Positions 19,122 through 27,637 of a stretch of 64,000 nucleotides of DNA are shown here, in pieces. Under the pieces are notes generated by a model. That model was not told the DNA's origin. It ran no database searches and saw only the letters and a program-made list of their open reading frames with translations. A program made the translations under genes and the position numbers. Origin of the DNA: JAEUOS01 sp965279115 (GTDB lineage Bacteria; Pseudomonadota; Gammaproteobacteria; Burkholderiales; JAEUOS01); the NCBI GenBank assembly GCA_965279115.1, contig OZ257137.1, positions 6,200,001 to 6,264,000 of the forward strand. The letters are read 5' to 3'. Numbering within the stretch: the stretch's first letter is position 1; every line of letters begins with the position of its first letter.

Positions 19122-21112
19122 CGTGCACCTCCCGGCGCGACCATCATTCCGGTCAACGCTGCGGCGCGGGCGCGTTCGGCGGCGCTGCGATAGCGCCGGT
19201 CGCCCACTGCCACCAGGCCACCGAGTGCCATGAGCACGCAGCCGATCCAGATCCAGCCCACGAAGGGCTTGACATGCACCCGCACGATCCAGGCGTTGCC
19301 GTCGGGTTCACCCAGGGCCACGTAAAGATCGCGCGTGAAACCGGAGTCGATGGCCGCTTCCGTCATCGGATTCTTCTGCACCTTGTAGATGCGCTTCTCC
19401 GGACGCAGGGTTTCGACCACCTTGTCGCCTTCGACCACCTGCAACTCACCACGCACCGCGGTGTAGTTGGGCCCCTTGACCTCCTGCACGCCATTGAAGC
19501 GGAACGTGAGCTCGCCCACCACCGCGGTTTGTCCCGGCACCATGCGCAGATCGGCGTCGCGCTCGTAGGACTTGACCATCGTCACGCCGACAATGAAGAC
19601 GGCCACCCCGAGATGCGCCAGCAACATGCCCCAGTACCCGCCGGGTTGCACCGCCAGGCGGGCCCAGGTCGCGGCCGGTCGCGGCCAGGCATCGCCGGCA
19701 CGCTCGCACAGGTTGACGAACGCCGTGGCCACAATCCAGAAAGACATCAATAGCCCGAGGCTGGTCAGGGGCTTCCAGGCGCCGGCCAGCACGGGCGCGA
19801 TCAGCGCGCATGCCAGGCTCACGCCAGCCGCCCAACGCAGGCGGCGCGCCAGATCCGGCATGCTGGCCGACTTCCAGCGTGCTATCGGCCCGATGCCCAT
19901 CAGGAATACGGCCGGCGCCAGCACCGGAACGAACACCGTTTCGAAATAAGGCGGCCCGACCGAGATCTTGCCCAGCCCGAGGGCGTCGAGGATCAGCGGA
20001 TACAGCGTGCCAAGCAGCACCGTGCCGGCCGCGGCCAGCAACAGCACATTGTTGGTAAGCAACATGGACTCGCGCGACACCAGGTCGAAGCGCGAACCGA
20101 TCCCCACACGCGCCGCACGCCATGCGAACAGCACCAGCGAGCCGCCCACCACCAGAGCGAGAAACCCGAGAATGAACACCCCGCGCTTTGGGTCTGTGGC
20201 AAACGCATGGACCGAGGTGAGCACGCCGGAGCGCACCAGGAAGGTTCCCAGCAGCGAAAGCGAGAACGCCAGGATCGCCAGCAGCACCGTCCAGGCCTTG
20301 AAGGCGCCGCGGCGCTCGGTCACCGCGAGGGAATGGATCAATGCCGTGCCGACCAGCCAGGGCATGAACGAGGCGTTCTCCACCGGGTCCCAGAACCACC
20401 AGCCGCCCCAGCCGAGTTCGTAGTAGGCCCAGAAACTGCCGAGGCAAATCCCCAGGGTGAGGAAAAGCCATGCCACCGTCGTCCAGGGACGCGACCAGCG
20501 TGCCCAGGTGGCGTCGAGATTGCCGCCTATGAGGGCGGCCACGGCAAAGGCGAATGCCACCGAAAAGCCGACATAGCCCATGTACAGCATCGGCGGATGA
20601 AAGATCATCCCCGGGTCCTGCAACAAGGGGTTGAGGTCGCGCCCATCCGCCGCGGCCGGCAACAGGCGGTCGAACGGGTTGGAGGTGAACAGCATGAAGA
20701 GCAGGAACCCCACCGAGATCAGCCCCATCACCGAGAGGATTCGGGCGATCATCGGCAAAGGCAGGTGCGCCGAAAAACGCGCCACCGCCAGCATCCAGCC
20801 GGCCAGGATCAGCACCCACAGCAGCAGTGACCCCTCGTGCCCGCCCCACACCGCCGCCAGGCGATACTGGATCGGCAGCGAGGAGTTCGAGTTCGACGCC
20901 ACGTACATGACCGAAAAGTCGTTCTGCACGAACGAGACCGCAAGGCAGCCGAAGGCGAACAACACGAGCAGGAACTGCGCCTCCGCCGCGGGACGCGCCA
21001 ACTTCATCCATTCGTCGCGTCCGCGCGCCGCGCCCGCCATCGGGACCACCCCCTGGATCAGGGCGACGGACAGCGCCAACACCAGTGCGAAATTGCCGAT
21101 TTCCGGGATCAT
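19118..21112 (-). CDS. ccmF: heme lyase subunit CcmF
   Basis: A 664-residue multi-spanning inner-membrane protein, the catalytic part of the CcmFHI heme lyase. It carries the tryptophan-rich periplasmic heme motif WGGWWFWDPVENASFMPWL around residues 235-255. Further landmarks are WGGHEGSLLLW near residue 95 and a long periplasmic loop near the C-terminus. The length is normal for the family. It overlaps ccmE upstream and ccmG downstream by 4 bases each. Confidence 0.96.
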   Translation of the reverse strand: MIPEIGNFALVLALSVALIQGVVPMAGAARGRDEWMKLARPAAEAQFLLVLFAFGCLAVSFVQNDFSVMYVASNSNSSLPIQYRLAAVWGGHEGSLLLWVLILAGWMLAVARFSAHLPLPMIARILSVMGLISVGFLLFMLFTSNPFDRLLPAAADGRDLNPLLQDPGMIFHPPMLYMGYVGFSVAFAFAVAALIGGNLDATWARWSRPWTTVAWLFLTLGICLGSFWAYYELGWGGWWFWDPVENASFMPWLVGTALIHSLAVTERRGAFKAWTVLLAILAFSLSLLGTFLVRSGVLTSVHAFATDPKRGVFILGFLALVVGGSLVLFAWRAARVGIGSRFDLVSRESMLLTNNVLLLAAAGTVLLGTLYPLILDALGLGKISVGPPYFETVFVPVLAPAVFLMGIGPIARWKSASMPDLARRLRWAAGVSLACALIAPVLAGAWKPLTSLGLLMSFWIVATAFVNLCERAGDAWPRPAATWARLAVQPGGYWGMLLAHLGVAVFIVGVTMVKSYERDADLRMVPGQTAVVGELTFRFNGVQEVKGPNYTAVRGELQVVEGDKVVETLRPEKRIYKVQKNPMTEAAIDSGFTRDLYVALGEPDGNAWIVRVHVKPFVGWIWIGCVLMALGGLVAVGDRRYRSAAERARAAALTGMMVAPGGAR

Positions 21113-21570
21113 CTGGACGCCCCCTGCATGCTGCCGGCCGGCTGGCCTTTTTTGTCATGCGCCTGCTTGAGCGCGGCCGCTGCCTCCGGCGGCATGTAAT
21201 TCTCGTCGTGCTTGGCCAGCACCTCGCGCGCGCGGAACACGCCATCCGGCCCGAGTTGGCCCTGGGCCACCACGCCCTTGCCTTCCTTGAACAGGTCCGG
21301 AAGGATGCCGCTGTAGACCACCGGTATGGTCCTGGCCGTATCGGTCACGCGGAAGCTGACCTCCACACCATTGCGCTTGACACTGCCCATCTCCACCATG
21401 CCGCCAACCCTGAAAGCCTTGCCTTGCGGCGCCTCGTTGGCGGCGATTTGCGAGGGCGTGTAGAAGAAAACCAGGTTGCTCTGAAAGGCGTTCAACACCA
21501 GCGCGGTCGCTATTCCGAGCACGACGATACCGATGGCCACACCGGCCATGCGTTTGTGCCGTGGTTTCAT
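21109..21570 (-). CDS. ccmE: cytochrome c maturation heme chaperone CcmE
   Basis: A 153-residue membrane-anchored periplasmic heme chaperone. One N-terminal helix (residues 9-27) is followed by an OB-fold beta barrel with the heme-attachment motif KHDENYMP. The covalent histidine is His121 and the axial tyrosine is Tyr125. A flexible Lys/Gln tail follows. The start codon overlaps the ccmD stop (ATGA), and the stop overlaps ccmF. Confidence 0.96.
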   Translation of the reverse strand: MKPRHKRMAGVAIGIVVLGIATALVLNAFQSNLVFFYTPSQIAANEAPQGKAFRVGGMVEMGSVKRNGVEVSFRVTDTARTIPVVYSGILPDLFKEGKGVVAQGQLGPDGVFRAREVLAKHDENYMPPEAAAALKQAHDKKGQPAGSMQGASR

Positions 21571-21725
21571 GCCTGCACCCTTTCGAGCTTGCCCGCCCGC
21601 GCGCGGCGCGCGCGCAGGGAGAGGATTTCGATGGCGATCGCCAGCGCCGTGACTCCATAAGAGCCCCAGACATACAGGCCGTATCCACCCATGGCGAAAA
21701 ATTCGCCAGCGCTATTCCAGTTCAT
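21567..21725 (-). CDS. ccmD: heme exporter protein CcmD
   Basis: A 52-residue protein read directly from the minus strand between ccmC and ccmE. It begins MNWNSAGEFFAMGGYGLYVW, continues through one hydrophobic helix (GSYGVTALAIAIEILSL), and ends in an Arg/Ala-rich cytoplasmic tail. This is the standard CcmD layout. The Gly-Tyr-x2-Tyr/Val-Trp entry to the helix is typical. CcmD helps CcmABC release holo-CcmE. Its TGA overlaps the ccmE ATG by ATGA, and it lies 49 bases after ccmC. Confidence 0.93.
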   Translation of the reverse strand: MNWNSAGEFFAMGGYGLYVWGSYGVTALAIAIEILSLRARRARAGKLERVQA

Positions 21726-21774
21726 GCTTCAGCCTCATCCGTCATGTCAGTTGCGACCTCTCCGGCTCGCCGGT

Positions 21775-22542
21775 TCACGTGGCTTCGACATCAAGGCCGA
21801 ACTCGCGTTCCGCGATGATCGAACGCAAGCGCCACAAAGCCGCGCCAATCGAATACATCCAGCAGGCCAGCGCCATCACCAGCATGCCCAGCAGCATGGT
21901 GGCCGCCATCTTCGGGGCGGACGTCAGGCTCACAGACGCGCCCTGATGCAAAGTGTTCCACCAGCGCACCGAAAAATAGATGATCGGCACGTTCACCACG
22001 CCCACAATGGCGAGCAGCGCGCCGGCGCGATCCGCGCGTCGCGGATCGTCGATGGCCGCCTGCAGCGCGATGAAGCCGATGTAGAGAAACAGCAGGATAA
22101 GTTCCGACGTCAGGCGCGCATCCCATACCCACCAGGTGCCCCAGGTCGGTTTGCCCCACAAGGCGCCGGTCCACAGGGCCACGAAGGTGAACATCGCGCC
22201 GGTGGGCGCAAGGGCGCTGGCCATCATCGAGGACAGGCGGGTATTGAAAACCAGACCGATCGCCGCCCACCCCGCCATCACCAGGTAGATGAACATCGAC
22301 ATCCACGCCGCCGGCACGTGGATGAAGATCACGCGATACACCTCGCTTTGCTGCGCGTCCGTGGGCGCGACGAAGAAACCGATATACAAGCCGGCGACGC
22401 CAAGAGCCGCCGCCAACACGAAAAACCACGGGATCATGCGCGCCGCCAGCGGATCGAAGGCCAGCGGCGCGGCATAGCGAAGCCAGATCGGACCGGTATG
22501 TTGCGGTCGCGCCGGATCGCGTGCCTGGTTGACTTTGGTCAT
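21775..22542 (-). CDS. ccmC: heme handling protein CcmC
   Basis: A 255-residue protein with six predicted membrane spans that loads heme onto CcmE. It carries the heme-handling signature WGTWWVWDARLTS at about residues 135-147, with histidines in flanking periplasmic loops (FIHVPAAW and WWNTLHQG). It lies 18 bases after ccmB and is followed by ccmD. Confidence 0.95.
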   Translation of the reverse strand: MTKVNQARDPARPQHTGPIWLRYAAPLAFDPLAARMIPWFFVLAAALGVAGLYIGFFVAPTDAQQSEVYRVIFIHVPAAWMSMFIYLVMAGWAAIGLVFNTRLSSMMASALAPTGAMFTFVALWTGALWGKPTWGTWWVWDARLTSELILLFLYIGFIALQAAIDDPRRADRAGALLAIVGVVNVPIIYFSVRWWNTLHQGASVSLTSAPKMAATMLLGMLVMALACWMYSIGAALWRLRSIIAEREFGLDVEAT

Positions 22543-22560
22543 TCTGATATCGAAAGTGGT

Positions 22561-23229
22561 TCAGTCCAGCGAAATCCGCAGCGCCGCGGCCGACGCGAGC
22601 GGAGCGAGCGCGAGCGCGAACGCAAGCATCGCGCCGAGAATCGAAAAATGCGCCCCGGCACCTGCGCCGGACGCCGCCGCATCCACCGCACCGGTACCGA
22701 AAATAAGCACCGGGATGCAAAGCGGCAGGACCAGCAGCGGCACCAGGACACCTGCACCACGCAGCCCGACCGTGAGTGCCGCGCCGACCGCGCCCACCAG
22801 GCTTAGCACCGGAGTGCCGAGCGCCAGGCTGGCGGTGAGCACGCCAATGTCAGCGCCCGACATGTCGAACTGTACGCCCAACAGCGGCGCCATCAGCGTC
22901 AAGGGCAGACCGGAAGCCACCCAGTGAGCCGTGATCTTGGCCAGCACCAGGTAAGTCAGGGGCTGCGGCGCGAGCAGGAGTTGCTCGAGGGTGCCGTCCG
23001 CATGGTCGCCGGCAAAAAGCCGCGCGAGGGAAATCATCGACGCCAGCATGGCCGCGACCCACAACACGCCGGGGGCGATCGATCGCAGGGTCGAAGGTTC
23101 CGGCCCGAGACCAAGCGGGAACAGGCTCACGACCATGACGAAGAACACCAGCGTGGAGAGCACGTCCGAGCGCTGACGCCAGGCCAGGGCCAGGTCCCGC
23201 GAGAACACCCCCCGCAACGCGCGCCACAT
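22561..23229 (-). CDS. ccmB: heme exporter permease CcmB
   Basis: A 222-residue six-span permease partner of the CcmA ATPase, used to release heme-loaded CcmE. The N-terminal FSRDLALAWRQRSDVLSTLVF is characteristic, as is the FAGDHADGTLEQLLLAPQPL cytoplasmic loop that contacts CcmA. It lies 3 bases after the ccmA stop. Confidence 0.95.
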   Translation of the reverse strand: MWRALRGVFSRDLALAWRQRSDVLSTLVFFVMVVSLFPLGLGPEPSTLRSIAPGVLWVAAMLASMISLARLFAGDHADGTLEQLLLAPQPLTYLVLAKITAHWVASGLPLTLMAPLLGVQFDMSGADIGVLTASLALGTPVLSLVGAVGAALTVGLRGAGVLVPLLVLPLCIPVLIFGTGAVDAAASGAGAGAHFSILGAMLAFALALAPLASAAALRISLD

Positions 23230-23232
23230 GCC

Positions 23233-23868
23233 TCAGGCACCGAGCTGCAGTCGTTGCAACCTGTCAGGCGCAATCGCGATCTCCTGATGGGTGGTAAATA
23301 CCAGCGCTCCGCCGCCATGCAAATGGCTTTCCAGCAGTCGTCTCAGGTTTTCGGTCGACTCGGCATCGAGTGCCACGAACGGCTCGTCCAGCACCCACAA
23401 CGGGCGGGAGCGCGAAAGCCACATCCGCGCCAGGGCGACGCGACGACGCTGCCCCTGTGAAAGCGACTTCGCAGGCAGCCTTGCGCATGCCTCCAAACCA
23501 AGCTCGACCAGCGCGCCGCGCACGTCGGCGGCCGCTTCGCCGCCGCCAATGGCCATCGCATTGGCGAGGTTCTCCTCGGCCGTGAGGTCATCCTTGAGCG
23601 CATTGGCATGGCCCAGGTACAGCAGTTCGGCGTTGTACTCGTCGCGCCGGGCGCGGATGGAATGGCCGCGCCATGCGATTTCACCGCTCTCCGGGCGGGT
23701 CAGGCCGCACAGCGCGCGCAGGAGAGTGGTCTTGCCACTGCCGTTCCTGCCGCTCACCAGCAGGGCGCGGCCGGGTGCCACCGCCAGCGAGAGTCCGCTG
23801 AACAGGCGCCGCCTGCCACGCCGACACTCCAGGTCGCGTGCGCTCAGCAGGGGATGATCAATGGACAT
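23233..23868 (-). CDS. ccmA: heme exporter ATP-binding protein CcmA
   Basis: A 211-residue ABC ATPase of the CcmAB complex. It shows Walker A GRNGSGKTT, the signature LSQGQRRRVALAR, Walker B LWVLDEP and the switch-like FTTHQE. The reading frame is open upstream, but the ATG at 23868 gives the normal N-terminus (SARDLECRRG). It is the first gene of the ccm operon, in the order A-B-C-D-E-F-G-H-I. Confidence 0.95.
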   Translation of the reverse strand: MSIDHPLLSARDLECRRGRRRLFSGLSLAVAPGRALLVSGRNGSGKTTLLRALCGLTRPESGEIAWRGHSIRARRDEYNAELLYLGHANALKDDLTAEENLANAMAIGGGEAAADVRGALVELGLEACARLPAKSLSQGQRRRVALARMWLSRSRPLWVLDEPFVALDAESTENLRRLLESHLHGGGALVFTTHQEIAIAPDRLQRLQLGA

Positions 23869-24167
23869 GTGTGGTGTTTTTGGAGGCTTGCGCCCCGCAA
23901 GACGTGAAATCCTGTCATTTTCCCACGTTTCCACACCCCGCCCACGCAATTCGGCCGCTTGATTCGGGCGCCGCTTGACCCTCGTCAAGCGAGGATATGC
24001 GGCCGCGGATGGAACGGCTTCCACCGGCCGCCCGGCGATTTAAGGTCGATCACGGGTCGACCATCCACTAAAATGACTCATCAGGCATCCACCAGCCGCT
24101 TTTTGCTGGATGCACCCCAAGTGTGCACGCTAATTGCTTGTGGGAATGCAGTCCTCCAGGAGTCATT
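23869..24167. other. divergent intergenic region, ccmA / transglutaminase
   Basis: About 300 bases separate two divergently transcribed units and must hold both promoters. I see no convincing -35/-10 pair. A dyad GCATCCA (24085-24091) and TGGATGC (24107-24113) encloses an internal CCAGC/GCTGG pair. It has no T-run after it and could be an operator or leader structure for the downstream gene. Confidence 0.4.
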
Positions 24168-27100
24168 GTGTCCATCCACGTCGCCCTTCGCCACATCACG
24201 CATTACCGCTACGACCGTCTGGTCAACCTCGGGCCGCAGGTGGTGCGCCTGCGCCCCGCCCCGCACTCGCGCACGCCTATCCTCTCGTATTCACTCACGG
24301 TCAACCCGACCGGGCATTTCGTCAACTGGCAGCAGGATCCGCAGAGCAATTACCTGGCGCGCCTGGTTTTCCCGGAAAAGACGCGCGAACTCAAGATCGA
24401 GGTCGACCTCGTCGCCGAAATGTCGGTGATCAACCCGTTCGACTTTTTCCTCGAACCGGAAGCGCAGGAAATCCCGTTCAAGTACGACGCATCACTCGAA
24501 CATGAACTGGCCCCGTTCCTGCTCAAACTGCCGGCCACGCCGCTGTTTGCCCAATACCTCGCCGAAGTGCCGACCAAGGCGATGCCGACCATCGATTTCC
24601 TGGTGGCATTGAACCAGCGCCTGCAGTCCGACGTGCGTTACCTGATCCGCATGGAACCCGGCGTGCAGACGCCGGAACAGACACTCAGTCTGGCCAGCGG
24701 CTCATGCCGGGATTCCACCTGGCTGATGGTGCAGTTGCTGCGCCATCTGGGCCTGGCGGCGCGCTTCGTCTCGGGCTACCTCATCCAGTTGAAGCCCGAC
24801 GTCAAGTCGCTCGACGGCCCGTCGGGCACCGAGGTGGACTTCACCGACCTGCATGCCTGGTGCGAGGTATACCTGCCCGGCGCCGGATGGGTGGGCCTCG
24901 ACCCGACCTCCGGCCTGTTCGCCGGCGAAGGCCACATTCCCCTGGCCGCGACACCCGACCCGGGCAACGCCGCGCCGATCACCGGTGCCACCGACAAGTG
25001 CGAGGTCGAGTTCGAGCATCACATGGAAGTCACGCGCATCTTCGAGGCGCCGCGCGTCACCCTGCCCTACACCGACGCGCAATGGGGCGAGATCGAATCC
25101 CTCGGCGCGCGTATCGACGCGCAGCTCGAGGAAGACGATGTGCGCCTGACCATGGGCGGTGAGCCCACTTTCGTATCGGTCGACGACCGCGACGGGGCGG
25201 AGTGGAACACCGACGCAGTCGGCCCGACCAAGCGGGGCCTGGGCGCCACCCTGCTGGACCGGCTCAAGGCGCGCTATGCGCCGCATGGCCTCAAGCACTA
25301 CGGACAGGGCAAATGGTATCCGGGCGAGCAGTTGCCGCGCTGGTCGCTGACCTGCTTCTGGCGCCGCGACGGCGAACCGATCTGGCACGACGCGGCACTG
25401 TTCGCCGACGAAAAGACCGACTATGGCGCCACCGAGGAACATGCGAGCCTGTTCCTGCGCACCCTGGCCGCCAAACTGGAACTGGACCCGAAGTACGTGT
25501 TCGAAGCCTATGAGGACGCCTGGTACTACCTGTGGCGCGAACGCAGGCTGCCCACCAATGTGGATCCGTTCGACTCAAAGCTTGAAGACCCGCTGGAGCG
25601 CAAGCGGCTGACAAAGATATTCTCCCAGGGCTTGGACAAGGTCGCCGGGCATGTGTTGCCGATTGCCCGCAGCACCGAACGCTCGCGTCGCTGGCAGACC
25701 GGACCCTGGTTCCTGCGGGCCGAACGCTGCTACCTGATCCCCGGCGACTCGGCCATCGGCTTGCGCCTGCCGCTGGATTCCCAGCCATGGGCAGCGCCGG
25801 CGGACTATCCCTGGATCCATGAGCCGGACCAGACGCAGGCATTCGCCCGCCTGCCGGCCCACCGCGAAATCGCCCGCCTGTTCCAGACGCCGCAGGACGC
25901 CCCGCGTGTCCATCACGGCGCGTGGCTGGATGCGGCCGTCGGCAGCGAACATGACCAACAGGCGCGTTCGACCGACACCCCGGCCGGATTCCTCGAGTCC
26001 GCCGGCTGGATCACCCGCTCGGCGATGTGCGCAGAAGCACGCAATGGCGTTCTCTACATCTTCATGCCGCCGATGGCTGCGCTGGAGCACTACCTCGAAC
26101 TGGTCACCGCAGTCGAAGCCACCGCTGCGGAATTGCGTTTGCCGGTGGTCATCGAAGGCTACGAACCGCCGCGCGACCCGCGCCTGGAAACCCTGCGCAT
26201 CACCCCGGACCCCGGCGTGATCGAAGTCAACGTGCAACCGGCCAGAAGCTGGAGCGAACTGGTTTCCAACACGACCTTCCTCTACGACCAGGCACACCTC
26301 ACCCGCCTGACCACCGAGAAGTTCATGGTCGACGGCAAGCACACCGGCACCGGCGGCGGAAACCACTTCGTGCTTGGCGGCGCCACGGTGCAGGATTCGC
26401 CCTTCCTGCGCCGCCCGGATGTGCTCAAGAGCCTGATCGCCTACTGGCACAACCATCCGGCGCTGTCGTTCCTGTTTTCCGGCATGTTCATCGGCCCCAC
26501 CAGCCAGGCGCCGCGCATCGACGAGTCGCGCAACGACTCGGTCTACGAAATCGAGATCGCCTTCGAGCAGATCGACCGCCTCGCGGCGATGGGGCGCGAG
26601 CACTGCCCGCCCTGGAAGGTCGACCGCGTCCTGCGCAACCTCCTGATCGACGCTTCCGGCAACACCCACCGCACCGAGTTCTGCATCGACAAGCTCTACT
26701 CTCCAGATTCGGCCACCGGACGGCTCGGCCTGCTTGAATTGCGCGCCTTCGAAATGCCGCCGCATGCGCGCATGTCGCTCACCCAGCAACTGCTGCTGCG
26801 CGCGCTGGTGGCGCGCTTCTGGCGTCGCCCCTACAGGCCATCGCGCCTGATGCGCTGGGGCACCGAGTTGCACGACCGCTTCATGCTGCCGTATTTCGTC
26901 TGGCAGGACTTCAAGGACGTCATCGCCGAACTCAACGAAGCCGGATACGCCTTTTCGGCGGACTGGTTCGCCGCACACCACGAGTTCCGCTTTCCGCGCT
27001 ATGGCGAGTTTTCCGCCGCGGGCGTGCATGTGGAACTGCGCAACGCGCTGGAGCCTTGGAACGTGCTGGGCGAGGAGTCCACCGCGGCGGGGACGGCGCG

Positions 27101-27530
27101 TTATGTCGATTCGTCACTCGAGCGCCTGCAGGTCAAGGCCACCGGCCTGATCAACACCCGCCACGTCCTCACCTGCAATGGCCGGCCGGTCCCCCTGCAA
27201 CCCACCGGCAATGTCGGCGAGTTCGTCGGCGGCGTGCGATACAAGGCCTGGGACCCGCCCTCGGCGCTGCATCCGACCGTTGGCACCGACGTGCCGCTGG
27301 TGTTCGATCTCATCGACAGCTGGAGTGAAAGAAGCCTGGGCGGCTGCCAGTACCATGTGAGCCACCCGGGCGGTCGCAGCCACGAGGATTTCCCGGTCAA
27401 CGCCTATGCCGCGGAAGGCCGTCGGCTGGCGCGCTTCTTCCAGATGGGTCACACCCCCGGGCCAGTCACACTGCCGTCGGTCGAGCGTAACCCGAACTTT
27501 CCGTTCACCCTGGATTTGCGCCGCGACTGA
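24168..27530 (+). CDS. transglutaminase-like / DUF2126 fusion protein
   Basis: A 1120-residue cytoplasmic protein. Residues 1-270 are a bacterial transglutaminase-like (papain-fold) domain. It starts VALRHITHYRYDR and has a predicted catalytic triad of Cys180 (SGSCRDSTW), His229 (DLHAWCEVY) and Asp245 (WVGLDPTSG). The remaining 800 residues match the DUF2126 type, seen in VRLTMGGEPTFVS and TGGGNHFVLGG. A GTG at 24168 is chosen because AGGAG (24158-24162) precedes it and the domain begins there. It leads a three-gene cassette with an ATP-grasp/alpha-E protein and a second transglutaminase. Family-level predictions place such cassettes in peptide or protein modification, but the substrate is unknown. 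Confidence 0.88.
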   Translation: MSIHVALRHITHYRYDRLVNLGPQVVRLRPAPHSRTPILSYSLTVNPTGHFVNWQQDPQSNYLARLVFPEKTRELKIEVDLVAEMSVINPFDFFLEPEAQEIPFKYDASLEHELAPFLLKLPATPLFAQYLAEVPTKAMPTIDFLVALNQRLQSDVRYLIRMEPGVQTPEQTLSLASGSCRDSTWLMVQLLRHLGLAARFVSGYLIQLKPDVKSLDGPSGTEVDFTDLHAWCEVYLPGAGWVGLDPTSGLFAGEGHIPLAATPDPGNAAPITGATDKCEVEFEHHMEVTRIFEAPRVTLPYTDAQWGEIESLGARIDAQLEEDDVRLTMGGEPTFVSVDDRDGAEWNTDAVGPTKRGLGATLLDRLKARYAPHGLKHYGQGKWYPGEQLPRWSLTCFWRRDGEPIWHDAALFADEKTDYGATEEHASLFLRTLAAKLELDPKYVFEAYEDAWYYLWRERRLPTNVDPFDSKLEDPLERKRLTKIFSQGLDKVAGHVLPIARSTERSRRWQTGPWFLRAERCYLIPGDSAIGLRLPLDSQPWAAPADYPWIHEPDQTQAFARLPAHREIARLFQTPQDAPRVHHGAWLDAAVGSEHDQQARSTDTPAGFLESAGWITRSAMCAEARNGVLYIFMPPMAALEHYLELVTAVEATAAELRLPVVIEGYEPPRDPRLETLRITPDPGVIEVNVQPARSWSELVSNTTFLYDQAHLTRLTTEKFMVDGKHTGTGGGNHFVLGGATVQDSPFLRRPDVLKSLIAYWHNHPALSFLFSGMFIGPTSQAPRIDESRNDSVYEIEIAFEQIDRLAAMGREHCPPWKVDRVLRNLLIDASGNTHRTEFCIDKLYSPDSATGRLGLLELRAFEMPPHARMSLTQQLLLRALVARFWRRPYRPSRLMRWGTELHDRFMLPYFVWQDFKDVIAELNEAGYAFSADWFAAHHEFRFPRYGEFSAAGVHVELRNALEPWNVLGEESTAAGTARYVDSSLERLQVKATGLINTRHVLTCNGRPVPLQPTGNVGEFVGGVRYKAWDPPSALHPTVGTDVPLVFDLIDSWSERSLGGCQYHVSHPGGRSHEDFPVNAYAAEGRRLARFFQMGHTPGPVTLPSVERNPNFPFTLDLRRD

Positions 27531-27637
27531 TCGGCGATGCCCTGCCCGATCCGGCCTGCATGGCCGGATTGGGTGCTAACCTGTCGCACCCAGGCCAGAG
27601 TGCGACTGACTTGCGCTCCCGTGGTACCGAGACTTTC

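Noticed and set aside
24083..24115. Terminator in the ccmA/transglutaminase intergenic region
   Set aside because: The dyad has a long loop and no downstream T-run on either strand in a suitable place.
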